Shown here piece after piece: positions 45,487 through 56,278 of a stretch of 64,000 nucleotides of DNA (position 1 is the stretch's first letter; each line of letters opens with the position of its first letter). Both the position numbers and the translations under genes were made by a program. The notes under the pieces were generated by a model. It made no database searches. It was not told the DNA's origin and saw only the letters and a program-made list of their open reading frames with translations. Source of the stretch: Batkoa obscura. Its lineage: Eukaryota; Entomophthoromycota; Entomophthoromycetes; Entomophthorales; Batkoaceae. Location of the stretch: NCBI GenBank assembly GCA_030770535.1, contig JASVEC010000031.1, positions 186,001 to 250,000 of the forward strand, written 5' to 3'.

Positions 45487-46880
45487 ATACTATTATTTTT
45501 ACTATTAATTACCTTCTTACATCAGCAATATTCAAAACTATTTTATACTTTAATGAAATTAAACAACTTGATTTGAGCTTCGACTTATTATGAATTTTTA
45601 ATAACATCTTTTAAATATTGTTAAATCTACTTTGAATAACTCATCACTTGTTTTTTAATTCCTTGAAGAAACCAAAACTTCAACTTATTATTAAATATCA
45701 TGAAGTATAAAAAATAGATATAGGGGACCATGAGATAAGAGGCTCTCTTCCACTTTGGGTCTTGGCTAAATAGATTCTAGAAAATTTAAACTTGCCCATT
45801 CATGTTATTTATTACTTAATGAAAAGGAGACAAACTATCGGGATTGAAGGGTCCTTTTCTAAGGATAGCCTAATACGAATCTTGTAATTAACACACAGGA
45901 TTGACAAGCCAGAGCAATTCATTAATTGTTTAATTAATTACTTTAACGTTATAAACTAGAAAATTTGTAGATAATTTTCAAGTTTTAAATTATCAGTATT
46001 AGAACATATTTGTTTAGCAGATTTGAGTAGACTTCCTCCCCATAAAATTTTTAATATGTATAAATTGGGTAATAATTTTAAAAGTAGCGTTGTTATGTTT
46101 TAATATTTAGTATTCAATAGCCAATGTAACCACAGTTTCTATTCAGGTTGATAATCTATATCCTTAAGTAAAAATATCTTTAAAGATAATTGATAATATT
46201 AGCAAGAATCTATAAACCGAAAATTTCAAACCTTTGATATCATACCTTTTTTAAGCTATAAAATCTTCTTTTATGGTTTGTTTAAAATTCTAAAGGTCAG
46301 TAGTATTTGATTGACGACTACATGTTAATCATTAGCAGTACAATTTATGTAGTATATGTTATTAAATTATGAATATTCTATGCTTTTATAGCTGTTCCAT
46401 ATCTATTGGGACTTGATTAGTGGTAGCTTTTAAAACAACTTATTTGTTTAGTTGTTTTTCAACATAAAGGTATTAGCTAAATTTTAGCCAAATTTACTCT
46501 TAAATGATTGACTAACTACGTCACAATAGAGCTGGAACAGTTGTAAAATAGTGCAGAAATATTTTAAATTTAGAGATTAAATACGGTTAACTTTAAGTTG
46601 TACTAGTGAATAAATATACCAATTATTTCTAATACATACTTAATAAATACTTCTTTTAGACTATTTAATACATACTTATATATTTATAACATCTTATACA
46701 AACATACGATCATTTTTATACACCTATAATATTTTTGTTTAAAGTTAAAAATCTCTCAAAATTAAATTAGCCATTTCAGACTCAATGGAGCCAATGATAT
46801 CTCTTCATAGAGTTATGGGAAGTAAATAGTCAGCAAGATAATCTTATCTTAACAAAAACTCATAACAGATTTTAATAAAG

Positions 46881-47522
46881 ATGGCGAGTATTATTAAAAA
46901 TATCAAATTTGGTTTAAGCTTATTAAAGAGAAGCGCCCAGCCAAACAATCCACTTATATCAAGCTGCAGAGCCTACTCTGTAAAAAAGGAAAAGTATGAA
47001 GATGAGCCTATGCTACCAGCGGATTATCCACATTTACCATTAAACAACTTTCAACAAAGAAATCCATGGATCTATGACGATCAACAAGACCGTCGTAACT
47101 TTGGTGAACCTGTAAGAAATATAATTATAGGATTTGATATTTCTGACTTAACTTTTTTATATTTTCATTAGCTTAATCAACAAGATGAAATTTTAACCGT
47201 ATGGGGTCCTGATCAGTATGAATTACCAGCTGGTAGAGCTTTATTTGAGCTAGCTTGCGTTGGTGGGTTTATTGCTACCGCTGCTTACTTTTATTCATTT
47301 GTTGCACCAGAATCACCAGCTGTAAGTTTAATAAAAACTAATTAGACAAATATTAAATAATCTAGGTACCACGCTCATACCCATTTAATGGACTTCGCGA
47401 AGAGCTTGGGAATGATGCTAACTCTAAAACAAACACTCGTCCAACTGTAAGAATTAAAATACTTTATTTGTCTTTATTAATAAATTATTTAATAGGTCAA
47501 CTCACCTGGGGAAGACGAATAA
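46881..47522 (+). CDS. NDUFB8: Mitochondrial complex I subunit NDUFB8 (ASHI)
   Basis: Four exons (46881-47111, 47172-47321, 47366-47446, 47496-47522) give 162 residues. The first about 35 residues are basic and end near SCRAYSVKK, a mitochondrial targeting sequence. The family motifs follow: MLPADYPHLP, RNPWIYDDQQDRRNFGEP, then a single transmembrane helix ELACVGGFIATAAYFYSF and PRSYPFNGL. NDUFB8 is an accessory subunit of the membrane arm of NADH:ubiquinone oxidoreductase in the inner membrane. Length agrees with the family. Confidence 0.88.
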
Positions 47523-48041
47523 ATTTAATAATAATAAACTTTTTGATGGATACGTTAGTTAATCCAATTATCTATCCTATTACCAGCTATATTAGAACTG
47601 TCAGTTTTTGAAATGAAGAGGTGCTAATTTTGAAATTATGGAATTAAAATTATAAATGTTTTAGTAAGTTCAAAATATTAAAATACTAGCTATAGTAGAA
47701 ACAGATCATAGAAGTTTTACTTATTATAATCGTTTTCAAATACACATAACATCTTGGTATAAACCAGCAATTAAGCTATTAGTAAAGCAGATGTATAAAA
47801 ATTATTATACAGCTCTTAAAAAATGATTTTATATTCGAATTGTTGACATGTCATATTTTAATTATATTTTTTACACAAAATCTATCTTACACCATAAATA
47901 TGTGTAGTAAAGTCCTACTCCATTAATTGAGGTTTAAATTAAATGCCTTAATAAACTTGAAAAAATCTGAATAAATTTAATTGGCTGGATAATTAATAAA
48001 ACTTAGAACCAGATGATAACGAAAGTTATTTTATTAAACTA
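47523..48041. other. Intergenic, PEX4 promoter
   Basis: 519 bp, A/T-rich; nothing recognised. Confidence 0.5.
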
Positions 48042-48684
48042 ATGAGTACGCTACACAAAAGGCTAATTAAGGAATTTCGAGGGATTCAACGACATAAAAA
48101 TGAAGAGATTGAAGTAATAGAACCTTTAGATATAGAGGATTTGATGAATTGGATTGCTATTATTAAAGGTCCAAAAGATAGTCCATACGAAGGTAAGAAA
48201 GGAATTTAAATGATGCAAGTTAGTCATTCTAATTTAAGTTATTAGACGGTTTATTTAAGTTGAGTATAACTATACCATCTCAATACCCTATGGCACCACC
48301 AAAATTTGAATTTTTGACAAAAATATGCCACCCTAATATACACTTTAAGGTAGCAATTTATAACCACAGTAGCTTTAAATAGTAATATGTTTTTTTTAGA
48401 CAGGCGAGATATGTTTAGATATATTAAAAAACAGCTGGAGCCCAGCATGGACATTACAAACCATATGTACAGCTATCTCTTTATTATTGGTGAACCCAGA
48501 GCCTTCTTCGCCACTAAATTGTGACGCTGGTAAATAGTTTTGGTTATTAGCTATATAACTTAGTTTTAATTTTTAATTAGCCAACTTACTGAGAGATAAT
48601 GATATATTAGGTTATACTTCGTTAGTTAGGATGTATACTGAGTTATATGCGATGGATCATAATAAGAAAAGTAACCAAGGATAA
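48042..48684 (+). CDS. PEX4: Peroxisomal-type ubiquitin-conjugating enzyme (Pex4-like E2)
   Basis: Four exons (48042-48192, 48246-48349, 48400-48529, 48581-48684) give 162 residues, a single UBC fold. It has the E2 core [20 protein letters not shown], the active Cys in [19 protein letters not shown] and the end [17 protein letters not shown]. These match Pex4-class E2s (plant PEX4 style) more than Ubc4/5. Pex4 mono-ubiquitinates the import receptor Pex5 at the peroxisome so that it can be recycled. Its anchor Pex22 is not in the window. Another E2 of unknown target is the alternative. Converges with the SUV39 gene at 109 bp. Confidence 0.85.
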
Positions 48685-48793
48685 GCCACAAAGTTTCAGT
48701 TTAATTTAACATAATAGTATAATAACAAAAAATAAAAATAATTTGAAAAGAATCTATATTTGTAAATGAAATGAAATTAATTTTAAATATTAT

Positions 48794-50929
48794 TTAATAA
48801 AGATGAACAATTCCACGGCAGTTAGAACTCCTACAATAGCAAGGATATTTACTTTTAAGAACTTCTTTGTTGGCGCTTTCTGTATGTGATTCTACCCCAA
48901 ATGAGTAATCAAAGCATACTTCTTCATCGGGATAGATATCCCTAATAGAAAAAAAAGCTAATCTATGAAGTGAAATATTTTGATTATCAATAAGTACTGG
49001 AATAACTGCAATGTTTGGATCACATGAGTGATTGAAGAAGTGGGACAAATTACCATACTTAAAGGCATCAATAACGTATTCACAATCTCCAGTAGGTCCA
49101 TTAGAAAAATCTAAATCAAAAAGATAAGTCAATCCTCTGCTATCATACTTCTTTCCTCTTTCTTCTGCCACTTCATCAGTAATAACTTCCCCAACATATT
49201 CCTCAACAAACCTGCCTTCTGGTATAAAATCCAATGCTTTTATCCCCCACCCCTTATTTTTTGTTTTAAACACTTGTAACCTCACTGTCCTACCCTTTTG
49301 TACCACTCTAAACTGACAATCTTTAGAACAAGCGCATCGACTGTTACATTCATAAATACCTTCATTGAGTGCAGCCTGTATTATTCCTTTTTTATCATAT
49401 GGTATACCTTCATTTAAAAGTACACATGCGCAATTATCGCTTTCTCCACAATTCCCTTTACAATCACAAGATAGCTCACTCTGCACAACTACCCCTTTAG
49501 GGTATATGTTTTTATCTATGAATGTAAAATCTTTTGGTGGTCCCTCATCATCAATAGTATTAACGACTGAAATAGCAGGGCCAGAATCTTTACTTACAAG
49601 TTCGTAAAACTTAGCAATGTTGGAGGGTAAGACCATAGTTTGTTTTATATTCAATTTATTTTTCTATACTATTGATTTAAATGTTATAATAACGAGTATA
49701 TTAATTACCTTATTATTTTTCATATATTCTGTTTCATCTTCCCCGATACGATTTAAAAACAAATGTTCGATAGAACTTTCAAAAGCCTCAATACTTTCTT
49801 TACAGCTTAAGTTCTTTTTTGGCTCCCATGTATCATCATTTGGTGAATAACCTTTCCAGCGTACTAAATATTCGATTCTATTCTTTGAAAAAGTTAATTT
49901 TATGATTTCAATAGCTTTATTAGCCTACACTATTTTTCCTTCTACCCAATATAAAGTCCACCTATTAGCATTAACTAGACTTAGTTGATATTTTGGATTT
50001 TAATTATAAAGCTACCTCATATTCTTCTTGTACTTCTTGTACTTGTTTTATCTTCTTCGGTTTCTTTACTTCCTTCATCTCCTTCACCCCCTTTTTCTTT
50101 TTATTCTTTACTATCAAATCGTTATTTGAAGCAGAGTCCCTCTTTATGGTTTCTTTGATTTTCTCTATTCTTTTGAGATAATTCATGATATAGTTAACCC
50201 GTAACTATGATAAGTTAGTCAATAAATATATATATGAGATCTATATGCTTATCTACTTTGTTTTTTGGTTTCCTACTTGTTACTTTTATTTCGGTTGATT
50301 CTATAGTTTCCTAGAAAGATTTAGCACTGCTATATTAATGAAGGATATAATTTACTTTTTCTTGAACAATCTTTCCTTCTCCTTTGTAATTTATATAATT
50401 TTTCATCAACTCTGCTTCTTTGTTCGATTTAATTTCAGTTTTATTATCTAGAATATTGAAGTTATTATCTTTAGATATATCCAAACATCTTTCTATTTTG
50501 CACCTTATTTCAAGTTATATTAATACTTAAGATAATCTTACCATTTGTAACTGAGATGAAATTAGTGTCCTCATTTTTATTAAATAAGGCATCTCCTTTA
50601 ATTGTACTTTCAACCACTTTTTTGATATTAGAATTATTATTCCCAACTGAGATGGCATTAATATCCTCATTTCTGCTAAATAAGACGTCTTCTTTAGTTA
50701 TGTTTCTAATAGTTTTTTTAGTATCTAAACTGTGATTTATGTTCCCACTTTTATTAAATAATGTGTCTTCTTTAGTTATATTTTCAATCAATTTTTTAAC
50801 ATCTAATCCGTTGTTTGTAGTTGGAATGACACTAGCATTCTGACTTTTGTTAAATAAAGCATCTTCTTTTATTATGTTTTTAATTAATTGTTTGACATCC
50901 AATCTGTTACTGCTATTGTTATCGTCCAT
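48794..50929 (-). CDS. SUV39/Clr4-type histone H3K9 methyltransferase with N-terminal repeats
   Basis: Seven exons (50929-50542, 50492-50356, 50310-50257, 50204-50016, 49961-49929, 49882-49709, 49663-48794) stay in frame and give 614 residues. Residues 1-130: four repeats of about 33 residues (LDVKKLIENITKEDTLFNK type). About 250-300: chromodomain EYEVDFILGRRK...RIEYLVRWKGYSPNDDTWEP, with aromatic cage residues. About 386-450: pre-SET cysteines (CDCKGNCGESDNCAC). About 452-590: SET with GWGIKALDFIPEG, EEYVGEVI, NLSHFFNHSCDPN and FDYSF. End: post-SET CYCRSSNCRG. Such enzymes read and write H3K9 methylation in heterochromatin. The link of the repeat exons to the SET gene rests on splice phase and could be wrong; the conservative start is the ATG at 50186. 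Confidence 0.85.
50542..50929 (-). repeat. Four coding tandem repeats of about 33 codons
   Basis: Units share (L/N)xxKKxIxNITKEDxLFNK followed by a variable Asn/Ser-rich linker. They form the N-terminus of the methyltransferase model. Confidence 0.75.
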
Positions 50930-51275
50930 CTAATTAAAAATGCAATCTAAACTAATAAACAATTTTAATTAGGTTTTATGTAGTTTTTTTAAGCTTACCT
51001 TGAAAAACTTACTATGTTAAGCCAATATAATACAAAGATCTAAATGCTTTTAATGATGATCCATAATATAGATTTAAAATATTATTTTAATTAACGTGTT
51101 CTATGATACTATATACATATTTTGTATTTAGTATTGATTGCATAATAAAGACAAAGCCAATAAATTCAGAAGTCACAAGGAAAATCAATATCAGCAAAAA
51201 ATGTAAATTTATTTAAATTTTTCAATAAAAAGATATTTTAAACTTTAAAGTGAAATAATGGATGTGACCACCTCT
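50930..51275. other. Intergenic spacer
   Basis: 346 bp between two minus-strand genes; promoter of the methyltransferase. Nothing recognised. Confidence 0.5.
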
Positions 51276-53484
51276 TTAACTTTCAAGCGGCTCTTCAGGT
51301 GCAACATAATGTTGATATAAAATAGGCAACTAAAATAACATATTAAAATACAGAAATATGAAATACATGTGAAACTTACTAAAGCCAAACTAAAAGGCCC
51401 TAAAAGTACTCTAAACAAGAAATAAATAAGACAATTTATAAACAGAATCTATCTTACCCTTTAAGTCCAAATATCATAAATCCTAAGAACATAGCCAAAG
51501 TGGTAGCAAACGTTGACAACTTAGGAATATGCTTATAAAAATGAGGATCAGCCCAAGAAGTGGCAAAATATTGAGTCAAAAACAATAAAATAGGCGAATA
51601 GGTCTTTCCCATTACCCAATACATATAAGCACATGGAGTAATTGCTGCAAAATGGGGACCACCTAAAGGAATAACTGCCAAAACAAAGGCAATAAAACTA
51701 AAATAATAAGGGTGAGGGGCACTGAACAGATGAAAGGTAACTATCGCTAATAAAAGATGATATAAACCCATTTGAAATGTGGTTAACCATAAACCTTGGA
51801 TCACTTTAATAACATCTTTTTCAAATGGTTGATATGCATGGAGATTAAATGGGGTGGATGTTACTTTGTAAAAGACTTTTCTTATTGGTTGATAAGGCTC
51901 TTCTTTTCTACCAACTAAATAGCTAAGAGTAGTAATATAGACAATCAATTGGAAAAGTAAATCAAATAGTTTAAGGAATGCGCCTAAAGATAAGCCTCCT
52001 ACTTTTCCTACCAAAAGAGTAGCGATTGGGCCAAATGATATACCAGCAAGGCTAGATTCAGATAGTGAATGAAGGTTGAATTTTTCAACCAAAAATACCC
52101 CTAAATTTTTAGTTTCCTCTACAAGTTGAGTTAACGAAGACATGTTTGATAAGCTTCGAATAGAAACATGATAATTGTTTAAAGTCACGTTATAAAGGTT
52201 AGGAGCCAAGTCTTCCAACTTTGTCCAAAATTCATCAGAATGAAAGTATTCAGATAAGTGGGTGATATTTATATCAGTATAATTATTACTTTGAAACCAA
52301 TTATCAACATTCTCTTTAACGCTTTGTTGATAACTATTGAGTTCTGGATATTCTGATATTAATTTTCCACTTAAATCTTTAGTCTCATGATAAACAAATT
52401 TACTTCCCTTTTCTATTAGAATTTTAGTACTATGGCTAAATTCTCCTATAGTAAGTAGTAATAATTTTGTAACTAAATAAATTAATCCGAAGGTAATTGA
52501 AAGTACCAAAAAAGAAGTAAGACTATCCGTTAAACCATTATTAATAGTATTGCATAAAACATTATTGATTTTTTTCATTATAGTAATTCCAAGACTTGAC
52601 CCAGTGTTCAGAATATTTTGTAGCTTTGGGGACACAGTATTTAATTGCTTACTAAACTTATAGGTCGAAAATAGTATGATTGATATTACAATAAATGATA
52701 AAGAATAATGAAATAAAAAATTAAACGAATAAAAGATAGTTGCTGCACGAACGACTTGGACTATATAAAACCAATCTGTAGTAGCTAAGCTAGAGCAAAA
52801 ATTGTCAAGTCCATTTGTTTGAAATCTCAAGTCCAACATTTCTTCGTCTTTGCTTTCCTCCAAAACTCTGCTACTTGTCCCACCATTCATTTCTACTTCT
52901 TCTTTTTTAATATCACTTTTTTTAATGCTTGGGTCTAAATAATCAAGCCCTAAGTAAAAAGAAAGATTTGAAAGGAATAAATTGGTAGTATATTCTCCTA
53001 GTATGATCTTAAAAGAGTTAGATATAAATTATAGTTAAAAAGTTTTACTTGACTGAATCCCTTAATAACACAAAGTAAAATAAATGAAAAGGTAGAGTTT
53101 TTCGCTCTTCCCTCTAACTCTGATTTGAAATAATTTTCCAATCTTGTTCTTACACTATGCTAAAAAATAACTTATTACTTATAATGGTACACTACTTATT
53201 ATCTTATTACCAAGGGTATAGCCATAAGAAATGCTAAACAAATAGAAGTTAAATAGGGTTGGAACCTAATTCATAAATTGAGTCATTTTTTAATCAACAT
53301 TAATAAGTAATGAATTAACTTACAACCACATATTCGAAACCAATAAGACTAGACCAGCGCATGACAATAAGACGCCATTTAAAGAAATTGAATTCATAAA
53401 TTTACTATCATTAGTAGGTAATGGGCCCACTTTTCCATCAAACTCAGATATTACTTGAGCCATTTCGTAATTAGGATTTGACAT
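51276..53484 (-). CDS. Polytopic membrane protein, TMEM245/AI-2E permease-like
   Basis: Five exons (53484-53324, 53154-53049, 53007-51458, 51410-51380, 51329-51276) give 633 residues. There are about ten hydrophobic segments: one near residue 45, several in the first half (SFIVISIILFSTYKF, SFLVLSITFGLIYLV), then a soluble stretch and a C-terminal block. That block, HLLLAIVTFHLFSAP with FVLAVIPLGGPHFAAITP and FMIFGLKGVLLGPFSLAL, has the spacing of the AI-2E transporter family to which eukaryotic TMEM245 belongs. Function is unknown in eukaryotes; a transport role at an internal membrane is inference. The N-terminal two exons were placed by splice phase. Confidence 0.7.
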
Positions 53485-53806
53485 TGTAAAAAAAATAAAT
53501 AGCTGAAATTGTTTTTAAATTATGACGTACAATTTATTCAAGTTTTTTAATCTCAAGCCTCCTATATTTTTCCCCCTTAATCGTACAATTTTTAACTTTA
53601 AAAAGTAGTAATTAGATCATTTTATCTACTAATAGTCGTTTGACAGGCAATGATGTGAAGGTAATATAAATTTTAATTATTAAATTCCTCAGTACTATTG
53701 TAAGTTTAGTTTATTCAATTACCCCCTATTAATAAACCCAAGGAAAGTTAATGTTATAAGTAAAGATAAGGATTTATTAATCTTAGTTATTGTTGATTTA
53801 ATATTT

Positions 53807-53904
53807 GATAATGTTTTTTGGTTTCATTACTTTTTCCATTTTTTGAACGTTATTTGAGTGCAAATTTTATCAGCAAAATTCTTAAACAAAAAAAACATCC
53901 CCAT
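53807..53904 (-). mobile_element. Miniature element M1, copy 13
   Basis: GATAATGTTTTTTGG to ACATCCCCAT; left end degenerate. Confidence 0.75.
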
Positions 53905-54866
53905 TTTATAACATAATACTAAATTATTATTAGAACCGTACAATACGATTTGATCACTGAAAAATGTCAATAACCCTCCTTCCTAGCTATAACTTAAAAA
54001 GGCTCTCAAACTACTTTTCACCCGACCTACTGATTTCTATATTATTTGGACCTGCTCCTATAGATATTTATGTTTTTGTATATTGTAATTACATAAGCCA
54101 GTTAACCATCACTTTATAAATATTTTTGTTATTTAAGAAAACCTGTTTCTTTCAAATTCTAACTATATTAATATTAACTATTAAATAGGAGCCATGACTG
54201 TTTCGTTTCTAATTGTAGTTTGTATATTTTATCGATTTTTTAATATGGAATTAGTGATAAAATTTGTATAAAAAACTATGTTTTACTAGTCATAGTTTGT
54301 TAAGTTTTAGCAAGTAAGCCAAATGAATATAAAATTTAATAAAGTTCCTTTTCATTTCGTTGATAGTATAATAAAATGATGGCCTTTCAATTTAGCTATC
54401 TGCTTAGTATTTTGAAGAAATTTTGAGGTAGCAGATCCTAAGAAATTACTTGAATTACGCTTTAAAAATGAATATTTGGGGGTGTCTCAATTAGTTTCAT
54501 CATTTTAGCCAATTTTTAAAAATTTTGTATTTCAAAACCTCGCTCAAAATTTTATAAAAACAAAATTTTTATTAAAATAAAAGTATCCAGACACAGTTCT
54601 AAATCATTCTATTATAGTTTATACTGTAATTTAGTTGAATTTCTACTAGATCTTAAATACATATTCTTATAAAACTTTATTGAGAAATGTTTATTATTGA
54701 CTGCTTTATAAACAACATTGCAGATTTGTTAGCAAATAAATAAACTATTTCAATGCTATAATTACATCATTAATATATTCATAAGTTAATAAATAGCTGT
54801 ATGGGAGGAAGTGATTAGTCCCAAAACTATAATCAACCATCTCTATATAGTACAAGTAATATAATA

Positions 54867-54962
54867 ATGGGGCTGTTTTTTTGGTTTCATTATTTTTCCA
54901 TTTTTTAAGCGCTATTTGAGTGGAAAGATTGTAGCAAAATGCTAAACAAAAAAACATCCCCA
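54867..54962 (-). mobile_element. Miniature element M1, copy 14, inside transposon copy 2
   Basis: GGGGCTGTTTTTTTGG to ACATCCCC. Copy 1 has the uninterrupted sequence ACTATTATTACTTG at this place, giving an empty site with ATT repeated at the borders. Confidence 0.85.
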
Positions 54963-55414
54963 ATAGTTTTCACGACTTATTACAATTACTTGTTCTTTGA
55001 ATATTTATTAACTTAGCTATAACCTAAGCAATATTAACATTTAATAATCTATTTCTATCGTTTAACGAAATACTTGTTTAGTGAATATTGAAACTTTTAG
55101 AGTTTCTGTTATTTTTGTAAGATAAGCTGAGATTGGATTGATCTTTTAATTTTTCTATTTTCTATGGACTCTATAGCTTTAATTGGAACTATATCGCTTT
55201 TTTTGATGTATTAGATACTGGATAATAATGCAGTTTATCGTTATGTTTAATAATATGTAAATACTTCTTAATGTCTTGTATTTCTATTATTCTTTTTATA
55301 TTTTTGTTTCATACTTTTTAAAAGCTATATCTGTTTTCTCATTATCAACAATCGAATTATTAATTTTATTATGTTCGCAGATAAAAGTCTTAAATCTCGA
55401 AACTAATTGATTGA

Positions 55415-55515
55415 TATGGTGATGTTTTTTGGTTTCATTATTTTTCCATTTTTTAAGCGCTATTTGAGTGCAAAAATTATTAGTGAAGCTCTTAAACACA
55501 AAAATACATTCCCAT
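55415..55515 (-). mobile_element. Miniature element M1, copy 15, inside transposon copy 2
   Basis: GGTGATGTTTTTTGG to ACATTCCC. The empty site in copy 1 reads GATCGATATCTTC; here ATAT stands on both sides, so the target duplication is ATAT. Confidence 0.85.
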
Positions 55516-55783
55516 ATCTTCTATTTTACCTAATGCTTCAAAACTACTTTTCCATTCTGAAAGGTTTCCAAAATGTCCATCAACTATACTTTTTCCATGA
55601 TGCTCAGTAAAAAAATTAAGATTGACATTCAAACTACTATTTATTTTGTGAATTTCTTTAAACATATAATATAAAAACTCTTGAGATCTAAAATGATTTC
55701 CTGTATCTGTCCATATATTAACTTTTGTAAACTTTTTAAATAGAAGCCTTGTAGAGATTAAATCAATTAACAATCTCCTGCAT

Positions 55784-55874
55784 ATGGGGATATATTTTTT
55801 TGTTTAAAAATTTTACTCTTCACTCAGATAGTGTTTAAAAATGGAAAAATGATAAAACTAAAAACATCCTTGCA
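55784..55874 (+). mobile_element. Miniature element M1, copy 16, at the broken end of transposon copy 2
   Basis: GGGGATATATTTTTTTG to ACATCCTTGCAT. Sits at GCATAT of the transposase gene; transposon sequence does not resume on its right, so the rest was lost. Confidence 0.75.
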
Positions 55875-56278
55875 TTTTCAAATACAGCCCCTCTTGGAAC
55901 TTTTTTATACCCTATTTAAAAGTTTAAAAAAGCTAAAATTCTTAAATATAAGGCTCAAGGTTTAAAAAAATAAAAAATAAAAAGTTATAAATAAGCACTA
56001 AAAAGGTCGTTAAGAGTTACAATAGCTGTAAGTTTAAAAAAATCAGATATTTAATTTTAAGCTTTGACAAGGTATTTAAATTAAAAATAAAGTAGGGCAC
56101 TTTTTTAGTTCATTTTGATTCTAAGAATTAATAAGTTAAATAACAGCAAGTCTATTTTACCAAAGCTTTAATCAAAACAATGACGTTAACTCGGGTAGCT
56201 ATTTATACCTTTAAATAACCATTAGCTCTAATCCTTACATAGAAAGAGGTTCCGGAATGGTTAAGAGCTAATTCTACA

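Larger units (their letters stand above)
42565..46880. other. Transposon-dominated intergenic region
   Basis: 4.3 kb without a host gene. Contains transposon copy 3 (43058-43780) with two M1 insertions, the 736-bp palindromic element (43858-44593), three further M1 copies, and from 45490 on an unexplained stretch including a less A/T-rich island at about 45715-45960. Confidence 0.65.
54478..55783 (-). mobile_element. DDE transposon copy 2, 3' part
   Basis: Inverse of copy 1 from its right end (GGGGGTGTCTCAATTAG at 54478) through the transposase C-terminus to the codons for AYAGDCLID (55783), where it stops abruptly at an M1 element. The coding part is interrupted by M1 at 55415-55515 and has small internal losses and a frame change, so it is dead. 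55516-55783 still encodes IWTDTGNHFRSQEFLYYMF and FFTEHHGKSIVDGHFG, about 90 percent like copy 1. Confidence 0.85.
53485..56278. other. Transposon-dominated intergenic region
   Basis: 2.8 kb with M1 copies and transposon copy 2 (54478-55783). 53905-54477 and 55875-56278 hold nothing recognised apart from the SPT20 promoter. Confidence 0.6.

Noticed and set aside
45384-45593. 69-codon ORF
   Set aside because: Begins inside an M1 element; the same M1-derived translation occurs at several M1 copies.
54745-54963. 72-codon minus-strand ORF starting at M1
   Set aside because: M1 plus transposon tail; not a gene.
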